Positions 21,346 through 31,536 of a DNA stretch of 64,000 nt are shown piece after piece. Below the pieces are notes generated by a model, which was not told where the DNA came from, did no database searches, and saw nothing but the letters and a program-made list of their open reading frames with translations. The translations under genes and the position numbers were made by a program. Where the stretch lies: the NCBI RefSeq assembly GCF_037042905.1, contig NC_087261.1:12722217-12786216 (forward strand), given 5' to 3'. The first letter of the stretch is position 1, and each line of letters starts with the position of its first letter. This DNA is from Lytechinus pictus. Taxonomy: Eukaryota > Echinodermata > Echinoidea > Temnopleuroida > Toxopneustidae.

Positions 21346-21560
21346 TGGGCCGTTGCAAGAAACTTGCGGTCAATTGCAAGTCTATTTTCAGTCCCTAAAT
21401 CATTCATATATCTTGCAATTGTAAATTTGTGATTGATTGCTGGTCTGCTTTTTGAACAAGGAGTTTAATCTGAATTGCTATGGTTAAAAGCGATCAATCA
21501 ACTGTAAAATTGCAACAGAATATTTGCGATTGATTGCAAATATTTTCTTGCAACACCCCC
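21346..21560. mobile_element. Short MITE with TTA duplications (Harbinger-like)
   Basis: The ends tgggccgttgcaagaaactt and the complement of ttcttgcaacaccccc are flanked by TTA at 21343-21345 and 21561-21563. Inside are repeated ttgattgc and caattgcaag motifs. A TWA 3-bp duplication fits PIF/Harbinger elements. F4 (35419-41026) shares the same ends and TAA duplications. Confidence 0.75.
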
Positions 21561-21561
21561 T

Positions 21562-21712
21562 TAGAGTCGCACTCAAATGTCGACGCGTACACGATATGAA
21601 ACGCGCAATCTTATTGAACGATACGCAGTAGTAGGCGTCCTCTTCGCATGATCTCACCAATACGGCCATGCATTTTGTAATACATGCAACTAGGCATTTA
21701 AGTGCGACTCTA
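21562..21712. mobile_element. MITE, about 150 bp, TAGAGTCGCACT ends
   Basis: The ends tagagtcgcactcaaatg and catttaagtgcgactcta are inverted. It abuts the previous element directly. Confidence 0.75.
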
Positions 21713-22171
21713 CGTCATGATTGAATCTTTGTGAAACACCCCCAGTACTATAAAGTATTATCCAATTCGTCTCCAGACCTGGAAAGTTCTATGACTATGT
21801 CGTCACCATGGTCACGGAGCACGGAGACATAAGGTATCTTGCGCGGCGACTCTCTAATGTTAAATCACACCAAGTCCGACAAATCGAAATGTCATGGTAA
21901 ATCGACCTGGGAAAACAATTAATGTTGCCATGGTAACTAAACATTCCTTTAGAATCTGAATTGGGAAGGGTCCTTAAGTTACCATCATGCCATATGAATG
22001 TTTTTTTTACATGTCAACATGGCAACATGCGCCACCATATCTATTTACAGTTTTAACAAGTCTACAGCTGTTTAGACGACTAATGGTAAAACAAAATGCC
22101 TTGCCATCTCGTTAATCTTACGGCTATTTAAATTTTCACTTATCAGCCGATATTATTTCGTTTTATAAAAG
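21713..22171. other. End of the lectin intron
   Basis: No element is recognised except weak similarity of 21790-21855 to 3490-3560. The stretch before 22172 (ttcgttttataaaag) is the acceptor that keeps the lectin frame. Confidence 0.4.
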
Positions 22172-22441
22172 GATTGGTGGGGCTGCAGGGCATGGATCGG
22201 TCTGTACAGACCCGATAAAGATGGACCATTTCTTTGGTCCGATGGGACGTCAGTCAACTTCACCGCATGGGCTGAAAACTACCCACATAAGTGGTATACT
22301 GAAGGCATTTCGTGTGTACTCCTGAGAATGACGACATCGAGGATTGACGTGAGTAGCTGGGAGGAGGACGTGAGTAACTGGGGGGACACGCAATGCGGTT
22401 TGCGATATACCCACATTTGCAAGATTCAATTAAAAATGTAA
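22172..22441 (+). CDS. C-type lectin terminal exon (end of CTLD 2, stop)
   Basis: 89 codons plus TAA, open from the acceptor at 22171. Residues 8-11 read WIGL, then LWSDGTSVNFTAW, ISCVLL, WGDTQC and HICK. That is the C-terminal half of a C-type lectin domain with the expected three late cysteines. Where galactose- or mannose-type domains have QPD or EPN there is AENYP, and WND is WGD, so calcium-dependent sugar binding by this domain is doubtful. The acceptor lies exactly seven codons before WIGL, as in the exon at 1827. This supports the two being successive domains of one gene, made by exon duplication. After HICK only five residues (IQLKM) remain, so there is no C-terminal membrane anchor. 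Confidence 0.88.
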   Translation, partial: DWWGCRAWIGLYRPDKDGPFLWSDGTSVNFTAWAENYPHKWYTEGISCVLLRMTTSRIDVSSWEEDVSNWGDTQCGLRYTHICKIQLKM

Positions 22442-22510
22442 AACCTTCATGAATACCTGAAAAGGAAAGCTGCGTCCCATTCGTAAACGATACCACGTAT
22501 GGGCATGTTT

Positions 22511-22927
22511 AAAGGCGACCACACACCTTACGACTGGTCGGCGACTCGATTTCAGAATAAAATGTAGTAGAATTTGATGCTAATATTGAGACTTGGAATA
22601 TCTTACTGTGTAATGTTCTAAATCATCGTACGAATACCTATGTTCAAATCTGTGACTATGCTATCATCCTCCTTAGAATAAAAGCGAATTCAATATCTAG
22701 TCGTAATGACGTCATAGCAGTCGTACGATTGACTACGATTTGAAACCAATCTGGCCTTTACTCAAAAATAAAAGCTTGCAATCTTTCAAAATGGTTATAT
22801 TAGTATTCTTTCAATTGATTTCAACCTCAAATAAAATGATATGTTCCATTCACATTTTCAGAAAATAAGCAAAATGCGATTCGTTCCAAAATCGGATCGC
22901 GAACAGTCGTAAGGTGTGCGGTGGCCT
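22511..22927. mobile_element. MITE, about 417 bp (family also at 29285)
   Basis: The ends aaaggcgaccacacacctta and the complement of gtaaggtgtgcggtggcctt are inverted, with flanks containing TTTA and TTAA. The block cgactggtcggcgactcgat has the matching gatcgcgaacagtcg at the other end. The copy at 29285-29702 shares the whole layout. Confidence 0.85.
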
Positions 22928-22929
22928 TA

Positions 22930-23187
22930 AGATGACGACGATAAAAAATAATTTTACAAATTCTTTCCTTTTCAACTCCAAATATTATACAAAAGCACTG
23001 ATGCGGCTAATCACTTACCATGCTTATATTCATGTAAACAGTAAGATCAAGCATAGCACACTCGTTCGAGAATAAAATATTAATTTGATTAGGCTGTAAA
23101 CGTGTATTATCAAACTTTGTATTTCATTCAGTAACATTTTCAATTAGTCTATTTATACATAAATACATAAGTTTGTAGTTTTAAGTT

Positions 23188-23190
<3 letters not shown>
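22930..23190. other. Downstream of lectin gene, no feature
   Basis: AT-rich sequence. This could be 3' UTR or intergenic. The nearest AATAAA-type signals are at about 23067 and 23479, neither clearly attributable. Confidence 0.3.
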
Positions 23191-23192
<2 letters not shown>

Positions 23193-23236
<44 letters not shown>

Positions 23237-23290
23237 AGGGTGTGTATGTAAGTGTGTGTGGGGGTGTGTGTTGGGGCGGGGTGGGGTGGG
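23193..23290. repeat. TA then TG/GGGTG microsatellite
   Basis: About 15 TA units run into TG repeats and then a G-rich gggtgtgtgttgggg stretch. Confidence 0.9.
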
Positions 23291-23337
23291 AGAGGGAGGG
23301 GGAAGTTTGGTGTTTAAGCATTTTTATAATAGCTGAT

Positions 23338-23705
23338 TTCATTGTTTTCTTTTAAGATATATATGATTTATGATTATATTAAGTTAGTGAAAAAAGTGAA
23401 AATATGAAATGTAAAGTATTATATGTGATTTGAAATGTAAAATTGAAATGTTATGTACCTATTTGTTCATGAAATCAGAATAAAAACAGTATAAAAAAAA
23501 GTGTGTGTGTGTGTGTATGTGGGTTCTTGAGGGTGTGTGTTTTAAGATATATATGATTCATGATTATATTAAGTTAGTGAAAAAAGTGAAAATATGAAAT
23601 GTAAAGTATTATATGTGATTTGAAATGTTAAATTGAAATGTTATGTAACTATTTGTTCATGAAATCAGAATAAAAACAGTATTCAAAACAAAAAAAAGTG
23701 TGTGT
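23338..23705. repeat. Tandem duplication, about 190-bp period
   Basis: The block beginning ttaagatatatatgat and ending in gaaatcagaataaaaacagt occurs at 23354-23495 and again at 23542-23684. The copies differ by only a few bases, and each is followed by A-rich and TG-rich sequence. The recent duplication includes the microsatellite. Confidence 0.85.
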
Positions 23706-23728
23706 GTGTGCATATACATAAATATATA

Positions 23729-23850
23729 CACTGTAAAAATTAAGTGCTGATTTTCTAGTACTACTTTAAACTAGAAAATCAGCACTCGTAGTGCAATCAC
23801 TAAACAAGCACTGTAAGTGCTAAATCAGCACTTCATTTATTACAGTGTAT
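23729..23850. mobile_element. MITE, TACACTGTAAAAA ends
   Basis: The terminal tacactgtaaaaattaagtg is matched by cacttcatttattacagtgta. The inner ctgattttctagtac and its complement form a second stem. It is short and noncoding. Confidence 0.75.
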
Positions 23851-23879
23851 ATATATATTTGTGTGTACATCTACTTTGT

Positions 23880-23986
23880 ATTTAAAAGGGTCCCAACGAA
23901 AATCAGAGTTTGTGCTGATTGGGCCACCCTTAAAAAAGGAAATGAATAAATAAATAAATAAATAAAATAAATAAATAAATAAATAG
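23880..23986 (+). mobile_element. LINE-like 3' tail with AATA repeats
   Basis: A 'gggtcccaacgaaaatcaga' block and a 'gctgattgggccacccttaa' block can pair as a short hairpin and precede a run of AAATA units. That is the usual 3' end of a CR1/L2-type LINE. No RT is attached. Confidence 0.5.
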
Positions 23987-25180
23987 GTTAGGTCTACTCA
24001 GGTTCGAGACCTTATAGCCCGGATGAACTCTGGTGTAAACTGTGGTCTACCATGTCTACACTCATGCATTAGATATGAATAGCTAATTTTGACGGGAGAA
24101 ATTATTAATTTCTTTTCGCGCAAGTTTGGCACTCATTAGGATAGTGCACAGTAAATGGGGGAAAACGGTTATCGTAAAACATACCTTTTTGTAAAAAACG
24201 CCTCATTCATGCAGTACATGAATATTCATTAATAGCAAGAAGATTATACCTGTAGATGTGTTTTGGTAAATTTGAATGTGTGTGTGTTTAATATTGTTTT
24301 AGCTTAGGATGTTGTAAAATAGTTCATGTTTGACTTCTTTGTTGAAGCAAAAGAGCAACAATAAACAATTACTCAAGTGAAAATTCTGTGGTTTTTTTGC
24401 CTACGTTATTGCAAAACATTCGCGCTGTTTTATTTATTGGGAGGCACCGATCGAATCTATACATATAATTTATGCTAACTTGTAAATTGAACTGTATAAA
24501 AGATTAAACCAATCTGGTTTACTAAATGCTATACCAAATGATGCTTCTGGTTTTGATTATGCACTGCGCTTAAAATGTTCACATTTTATCATTTTAAAAT
24601 GATTTTCCTTGAAATTAATCAATACTTTATGTTTATTATGTTTATTGATAGTTCGTTTACTGAATTTACTGTTTCATGGATTTAATTACTATATACTTAT
24701 TGTAAGTAACTCGCATATTTTTCTAACATTCACAGAGCAACGTTGAATCATGTGTACATTTTATCCAGTTAAGTTTAATGCTGTTCATTTTCCTTTTTGC
24801 TTTTCAATATTCATATTCCTTGAATATCACTTTTCCTCACAATAGTCACAAATAATGTCTTGTTATAAAAGGCCTTGTATAGTTGCGCGTGAGTTTCGGG
24901 TAATTTTTATGGGCAGCCGTGAGGTCCAAAGTTAAACGACCAGGTTAGTGGTGCGTAAGCTAGCTAATAGCTTTAGCCGGTCAATTGTTTTCCTAGTCTT
25001 TCAAAAAACAAAGCTACCAAGAAATTATACAAGTGAATACCAAATATGCAATTTACCAAAATGTGCGGTAACATTACCGCGGATAAAGCATGTTAATCTC
25101 ATCCCAACTTTTGCAAACCCGTTGCATTGCGCATGGCTTTAAGAAGACAGCGTTATAGGAAAGACACACATGTATACCAG
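23987..25180. other. No gene recognised
   Basis: AT-rich sequence. There is an AATAAA-like signal at about 24360 after an A-rich stretch. A 64-codon frame at 24948-25142 has no family signature. Confidence 0.35.
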
Positions 25181-25182
25181 GG

Positions 25183-25690
25183 CCCGTATTCTATAAACGA
25201 AATAAGCATGCTTAAGTAAAAAATCTAATCATTTTGTCTTATTTTCTGTCTAAGCCAAAATTCTTAGCCAAAACGCGTATTCCATAAAGAATTGGCTAAT
25301 AATTTTGCGCGACCGAGACAGATATACTGATATAGGATGAATGGCTATAAGCAACTTTTCATAAAACTGCAGAGTCTGTATTCCATAAATACAACATGGC
25401 TAAGATTTTTGCCCTAACTTCAAGACAGTTTTCTTTATCCTGAAACGTGAATTAAGCGTGAGTCTCCTATTTCTGCTATTAGCGTAACTTTCTCTCCTTC
25501 TATGCCTTCAGTGAAATTTGCCTTAGCTTTTTTCTCAGCCTCCATCTTGATACGCGATTTTTGCTTTAACACATAAAACGCATAGACTTTTTTACCGCGG
25601 AGCAGCTGTTACGTTCGCGACAAAGTTGCGTGACGTTGCAATTTTCTCATGACGTCATATAATTTGAGACTCTGGCTTAGCCATATCGTC
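25183..25690. mobile_element. Dispersed repeat with gggcccgtattctataaa end
   Basis: Motifs of the form gtattctataaac, cgtattccataaagaattgg and gtattccataaatacaacat recur, together with ttggctaa and tggctaag blocks. This looks like a MITE family with internal repeats. Boundaries are not sharp. Confidence 0.45.
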
Positions 25691-26385
25691 TCCCTTTGCT
25701 CGTTAAATTAATGAATTAAATAATAGAGGAGAACATGCTAAAAAATTAAAGAGGAAAAGAAAGAATAAAGACTAAGTACTATCAAGTAGTCAGACAAAGA
25801 TCGTGTACTGTTACTTTGGATTACCCCTATTATTCAATTGAGACAAAATTGGTCGTCCCTCGCCCCCGACCAAGAAATCATGACGCCGCCTTTTGCATAC
25901 TCACACACGTACAATTTGAAATTTCGCATGTAAAACTACTACCAACCATTTTGAAAGTTGTGAATTTCTTTGGGGAGAAATTTGAAACAAAGAATATTGT
26001 GCTGTCCTAAAAATTCCTACATTTTATTATAAAAAAAACCCTTTAACTCTGTAGTGAGTATCTGATCTTACTCTGATTCAAATAATCCTTTTCAATATTA
26101 CAATTTCTTATCTTTTATGAAGTTCTATCACTTGTTAAGTTTCTTAGTGGCTTTGTACTTTGAAAGAAACTTAGGCTATGCACCTAATCATTTGTCATTC
26201 CAATATTTTTTGGGTCTTGTACGAAAAATTTGAATGAATATTCATAAAGACATGCCCAGAACGCTTTCACCGGAATAATGCATATCTTTAAAATGCCATA
26301 ACTTTGTTATTCCTTGTCAGATTTGATCAAATTGTCAGTGTTTTGTTTGTCTGATTTTTCTTAATGTGTTCAAATAATACCAGAG
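25691..26385. other. No gene recognised
   Basis: AT-rich with no clear element. Around 26290-26350 the sequence 'aaatgccataactttgttat' resembles the inner segment of the 600-bp MITE family (393-995), so a half copy is possible. Confidence 0.35.
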
Positions 26386-26538
26386 GTTACCGGGTGGGCG
26401 TGTTTCATAAGCTGAGCGGCTTACGACTGGTGAACTATTTTTACGCGCAAAATAATCACCATTAAACATTTTTAATGGTGAATAACATTTACCTCAAGAA
26501 AGGATCACCTGTCATTCAACTGTTTTATGAAACGGCCA
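26386..26538. mobile_element. MITE, about 150 bp
   Basis: The ends gggtgggcgtgtttcataag and tttatgaaacggccacc are inverted, with the inner stem taaacatttttaatggtg. It abuts the next MITE. Confidence 0.65.
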
Positions 26539-26540
26539 CC

Positions 26541-26702
26541 AGGGGCCCGTTTCATAAAGGACTTGCAACTGTTGTAACTTTGCCATTATGGCAACTACCA
26601 TGGTAACAGGGCTCAGCAGCCAATCAGAATCAAGGGTTCCATGGTAAATTGTCATAGCGGCAAAGTTACAACAGTTTCAAGTCCTTTATGAAACGGGGCC
26701 CT
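26541..26702. mobile_element. MITE, about 160 bp, GGGGCCCGTTTCATAAAG ends
   Basis: The ends aggggcccgtttcataaagg and cctttatgaaacggggccct are nearly perfect inverted repeats. The inner gttgtaactttgccattatg pairs with catagcggcaaagttacaac. It belongs to a repeat type I associate with echinoderm genomes, from memory. Confidence 0.85.
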
Positions 26703-26805
26703 GATGTAGTCCCCATCTTTTTGCTCTATGCCCTCAAGGAAGTCCAAAAGGTATTTCTTTAAGACCAAGTCAAACGCATTCAGGTCAATAACTGGTTGTC
26801 CCGAA
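26703..26805 (-). pseudogene. Possible coding remnant, family unknown
   Basis: On the minus strand an open stretch of about 34 codons reads PVIDLNAFDLVLKKYLLDFL and on to QKDGDYI. It has balanced amino-acid composition, unlike its AT-rich surroundings. It is cut at its 3' end by the MITE at 26541-26702, and on its 5' side by a GA microsatellite with no clear splice acceptor. It could be a fragment of a transposon ORF or of a host exon. I do not recognise the protein. Confidence 0.3.
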
Positions 26806-27185
26806 TAAAAGAGAGAGAGAGAGAGATAAAAACAAACTTGCATAACCGTCAGTATCCATTAAAAAAATGGACGTAACCTCTCATGATATGTACATTTTCC
26901 AATAATATTTCATTAATGTTTAATGCACAATACAGACAGTAAGTGATTGAATAAGTAGTTTAAGATTTTATCATTGAAGTTCACTATCTATTGTTAATTT
27001 GATTATCTTTGTAAGTTCTAGCAAGTAAAATTGATGGAATAAATTGATGTATAATAAATTGAATCATTATCCATGGACGACTAATTGTGTACAAAGCTAC
27101 TGTATCACTAAATATCCTGCCTGAGTTTCACGTCACATGATTAAGGTCAAAGGTCATTTAGGATCAACAAACTTTGGCCATGTTG
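26806..27185. other. No gene recognised
   Basis: A short GA repeat at 26811-26826, then AT-rich sequence up to the left end of F3. Confidence 0.35.
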
Positions 27186-27296
27186 TATGGGCGGCCATAA
27201 GGGCCAAAATTAACGTCATCTTAAACAAATAAAACACAGTAAAAACTTACAAAGGACATAAACAAACAAACAAAAACTTCGTATGGTGAAAGGTCT

Positions 27297-27450
27297 ATGT
27301 CAAACAAACAAAGGACGATCACAAACGAACAAAGGACGATTACAAACGAACAAAGGACGATCACAAACGAACAAAGGACGATTACAAACGAACAAAGGAC
27401 GATTACAAACGAACAAAGGACGATCACAGACAAACAAAGGACAATTAAAA
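27297..27450. repeat. F3 left arm, 21-bp tandem units
   Basis: Seven or eight copies of caaacgaacaaaggacgatc with an extra base (21-bp period), alternating 'gatcac' and 'gattac'. The complement is found at 31240-31420. Confidence 0.9.
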
Positions 27451-27979
27451 ACAAACAACCGATACTTGCAAACAAACAAAAAAATGATGATTAAAAACAA
27501 ACAAAGGACGACCAAAAAGAAACGAGAAACAAGTTTGAAAAAAACGACGATTGGGCCGGGCAACAAAGAATATACCGATTCCAAATAAAGAAAGGATGTT
27601 TCGAAACATCGAATAAGGATGATGAGAAATGAACAAAGGACATTGAGAAAAGGACAAAGGACGATCAGAAAAGAACTGGACATATTAGGACAGTAGAGGG
27701 TGTCCTACACGATAAGCGCTAGCTGCAGATATGAGCGCTGTATTCTGTTAAGTGTTTTCGATTGTTAATGCCAATGGAGGCCATCATCACAAGCAACATT
27801 ATAGAAAACGTACTGCCAGACTTATTTCAGCTTTACAAGATGGCAGAGATATAGATGACAATATAAGTCCAAAGTCTTTTTTCCAGACCCGGATAATTAA
27901 AACTGGTAGAATAAATGTCTTTGTTGTTGTTTTAACTTATACGGTGCTTATTGTGAATATATGCGCTAAAAGTAAATTG

Positions 27980-28770
27980 AGAATCAAGCGTAGTCTTTTC
28001 TCCAGATCCAGTTACTTAAAACTAAAAACTAAAAACCCTATAGTAATGCGTTCATATGGCACAAAAGTTAAAAGTCTTTTTTCCAGACCCGGTTGTTCAA
28101 AAAATATAATACAAGTCCAAAGTCTTTTTTCCAGACCCGGTTAATTCAAAAATTATAATATAAGTCCAAAGTATATTTTTCCAGACCCTGTTAATTCCAA
28201 ACTTATAATATAAGTCGACCCGTTTATTTCAAAAAATATAATACAAGTCCAAAGTTTTTTTTCGAGACCCGGTTGTTTAAAAAATTATAACAAAAGTGCA
28301 AAGTCGTTTTTCCAGACCCGGTTAAAAATTATAATATACGATCTTATTAATGTTGAACAAAATGTAAATATAGCATAAACTTTCCACCAGACCCAGTTTA
28401 AAAAAAATTCATTCAAAATCAAAACAACAACAACCAAGAACAGACACCGCAATCTTTTCAACATTGAATAGCATCGAAATATGGTGTAGTCTTTGTTTCA
28501 GCCCCGATATTTTAAAATAGAAAATCATAAAGAACAGTATTAACAAAGACCCAACAATCTCATTGATGTTGAATAACTTGAAAATATAGCGTAGTCTTTC
28601 TTCAAGACCCAGTTATTTAAAAACAACAAATCATGAAAAAGATATATATTAATAGTAAAACAAAGGCCCACAATCTTATTCATGTTGAATGACATGGAAA
28701 TATGGTGTAATCTTTCCACCAGACCCAGTTATTTCAAAGAAGGAAATTATAGGAAACAAAAAGAACAAAC
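27980..28770. repeat. F3 left inner array, about 55-bp units
   Basis: Units containing agtcttttttccagacccgg followed by an AT-rich 'ttaattcaaaaattataata' block. They become longer and more diverged toward the centre (ccaccagacccagtt). Confidence 0.8.
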
Positions 28771-28989
28771 AGACAATATTGATAAAGACCCAGATTATCC
28801 TTGATGTAGAATAACGATGTTGAATTATCTTGGGTTATAAAGCACGTTTCCTTCAAATATGAATAATTACGCCTATCATTATTTTTTCGCTTTTTGTGGT
28901 ACACGTTATCACAGGGTTTTTGTAGTTTGGAAGATGCTGGGGTCCAAGTTTTAAGATTAATTGTTTCGCGTAATTTGTATTTTTAAGAG

Positions 28990-30920
28990 AACTGGGTGTG
29001 GGGTAAAGACAACACTCTAAACCCAACCATTTTAACTGGGTTTAATTTTAAAGATTGATCTTAGCTTTGATTTTTTTTCATTTTTTGTTTATCTTTTAAA
29101 TAACCGGGTCTAGACAAAAGACTAACAATAATACTCATGTTATTCCACAGGAATAAGAATATGACAAATACTAATGTTTTTAAGATTGTTTAAATTATTT
29201 TTTAAATGACTGGGTCTCGATAAAGACAACGTTCTTAACATGTGCTTTTCTACATGGTCTTAATTTGGATGATTGTTGGTTCTAAAGGCGACCGCACACC
29301 TTACGACTGGTCTGCGACCCGATTTTGGAAAAAATCGCTTTTTGCTCATTTTCTGAAGATGTGAATGGAACATGTAATTTTATTTGAGGTTAAAATTAAT
29401 TGAAATATTAATATTATAGCCATTTTGAAAGATTACAAGCCCTTGTTTTGGAGTAAAGTCCAAATTAGTTTCAAATCGTAGCCAATCGTACGACTGCTAT
29501 GACGTCATTACGACTAGATATTAAATTCGCTTTTATTCTAAGAAGAATGATAATATAGTCACAAATTTGATCATAGGTATTCGTAAGATGATTTAGAACA
29601 TTACAGAGTAAGATATTCCAAGTCTCAGTATTAGCATCAAATTCCACTACATTTTATTCTAAAATCGGGTCGCAGACCAGTCGTAAGGTGTGCGGTCGCC
29701 TTTAGATTCGTTGTTGGGGTTGGGTTTTATTGCTTTTTTATTCTTGAAATAACTGTGTCTGGAGGAAAGTCTACAGTCGATCTTCATGTTATTCCACGGT
29801 AATGAGATTATTGGGTATTCGTTTTAGAATATTTGTAAAAACTATTTTTTTTTTCAAATAATAACCGAGTCTGGAGAAAGGATGTTTGCTTTACCCATGC
29901 ATTATTACAATGTTTTGAAGGGATCTCAGTATTATTTTAAAAAAAAAATGGGTGTGGGGTAAAAACATTTTTTTTTTACTGGGTGTTACTTTTGAAGATT
30001 GGTCTTAGATTTGAATTTTTTTAGATTCATTCTTTTAAATAACCGGGTCTAGAGGAAAGAGTACGTTTTAAAACCCGTGTTATTCCACAAGAAAAAGAAT
30101 ATGATAGGGTCTTACATTAGAAGTTTTTTTGTATTTTTTTTAATGATTAGGTCTGGAATAAAGACAACGCTCTACACCTCTTTTTAAAACAGGTTCTTAG
30201 GTTGAAGGATTGTTTGGTCTTAGATTTTGATTTTTTTTAATTAATACTATAAATGTGTTATTTTGAGAAAAAAAAATAATTGGCTGAAAGGCTACGCTAT
30301 ATGTCCATGTTATCCACCATTAATACGATTATGGGGTCTCTATACTGTTTTGTTGTTGTTGTATTGTTATTTATAATTTTTGAATAAAGGGTTTGGAGAA
30401 AAGACTAAGCTCGATTTTCATTTTTATTCCACTGGATTATCATTATGGTATCTTAGTTTGGACCTATAATTTTTTAATAACCGGGTCTGGAAAAAAAAAG
30501 ACTTTGGAATTAAATTATAATTTTTGAAACAACCGGATCTGGAAAAAAAGACTTTGGACTTATATTATAACTTTTGAAACAACCGGGTCTGGAAAAATAA
30601 CTTTGGACTTATATTATAATTTTTGAAACAACCGGGTCTGAAAAAAGACTTTGGACTTATATTATAATCTTTGAATTAACTGGGTCTGGAAAAAAGACTT
30701 TGCACTTTTGTGCTATATGAATAAGGTTTTAGTTTTTAGTTATAAGAAGCCGGGTCTGGAGAAAAGACTACCTTTGATTCTCAATTTACTCTTAGGGCAT
30801 ATATTCACAATAAGCACCGCATAAGTTAAAACAACAACAAAGACATATATTCCACCAGTTTTAATTAACTGGGTCTGGAGAAAAGACTAAGCTCGATTCT
30901 CATTTTTATTCCACTGGATT
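28990..30920. repeat. F3 right inner array (inverted), about 55-bp units
   Basis: Inverted counterparts of the left array, with core aaccgggtctggaaaaaaga and spacer 'ttggacttatattataattt'. It is about twice as long as the left array, partly because of the MITE at 29285-29702 and partly because of extra diverged units. Confidence 0.8.
29285..29702. mobile_element. MITE, 418 bp, TA-flanked, inserted in F3
   Basis: The ends aaggcgaccgcacaccttac and gtaaggtgtgcggtcgcctt are perfect inverted repeats flanked by TA on both sides (29283-29284, 29703-29704). The block gactggtctgcgacccgatt and its complement pair. TA duplication suggests a Tc1/mariner-type non-autonomous element. The same family is at 22511-22927. 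Confidence 0.88.
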
Positions 30921-31239
30921 GGCTTCATTGGCATTAACAATCGAAAACACTTAACAGAAATACAGCGCTCATATCTGCAGCTAGCGCTATATAAGCTGTA
31001 TGGTGTCGAGTAGGACACCCTCTACTGTCCTATTATGTCCAGTTCTTTTCTGATCGTCCTTCGTCCTTTTCTAAACGTCCTTTGTTCATTTCTCATCATC
31101 CTTATACGATTTTCGAAACATCCTTTCTTTATTTGGAATCAGTATTGATAAATTCTTTGTGATTGTGCTTTGATTGCCCGGCCCAATCGTCCTTTGTTTT
31201 AACTTGTTTCTCGTTTGTTTTTGGTCGTCCTTTGTTTGT

Positions 31240-31420
31240 TTTTAATCATCCTTTGTTTGTTTGTTTGTTTGTTTGCAAGTATCCTTTGTTTGTTTTTAAT
31301 TGTCCTTTGTTTATCTGTGATCGTCCTTTGTTCGTTTGTAATCGTCCTTTATTCGTTTGTGATCGTCCTTTGTTCGTTTGTAATCGTCCTTTGTTCGTTT
31401 GTGATCGTCCTTTGTTTGTT
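31240..31420. repeat. F3 right arm, 21-bp tandem units
   Basis: Complement of 27297-27450: gatcgtcctttgttcgtttg repeated about eight times, with a run of TTTG units (31252-31275). Confidence 0.9.
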
Positions 31421-31536
31421 TGACATAGACCTTTCACCGTACGAAGTTTTGTTTGTTTGTTTATGTCCTTTGTCTGTTTTTACTGTGTTTTGCTTGTTTA
31501 AGATGACGTTAATTTTGGCCCTTATGGCCGCCCATA

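Larger units (their letters stand above)
2322..22171 (+). other. Inferred 19.85-kb intron of the C-type lectin gene
   Basis: The donor gtaact at 2322 and acceptor ttttataaaag ending at 22171 are the borders that keep CTLD 2 in frame (phase 0 to phase 0). I found no other lectin exon between them. The interval is filled with transposable elements on both strands. The joining is an inference; the two exons could instead belong to two neighbouring lectin genes or to a duplicated array. Confidence 0.6.
27186..31536. mobile_element. F3: 4.35-kb foldback element
   Basis: The ends tatgggcggccataagggcc and ggcccttatggccgcccata are perfect inverted repeats and continue for about 50 bp (aaaattaacgtcatcttaaa). 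Arms from outside in: 21-bp units (27297-27450 / 31240-31420), a diverged segment with ctgtcctaatatgtcc and 'tatgagcgctgtattctgtt' blocks, then arrays of about 55-bp units with core ccagacccggttaattcaaa. The arms meet near 28950. The right arm contains a MITE (29285-29702). No transposase is seen and I could not find target duplications. Open frames of Gln-Thr-Asn-Lys-Gly or Leu-Cys-Val type are repeat artefacts. Confidence 0.85.

Noticed and set aside
27300..27683. Cys/Leu/Val/Phe-rich frame that looks like a membrane protein
   Set aside because: It is the complement of the 21-bp units of F3. The hydrophobic pattern is imposed by the repeat and recurs in another frame and in the other arm.
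27752..28144. 130-codon open frame within F3
   Set aside because: Its second half is built from the ccagacccgg repeat units and the first half has no recognisable domain. It lies in a transposon arm mirrored at 30700-30950.
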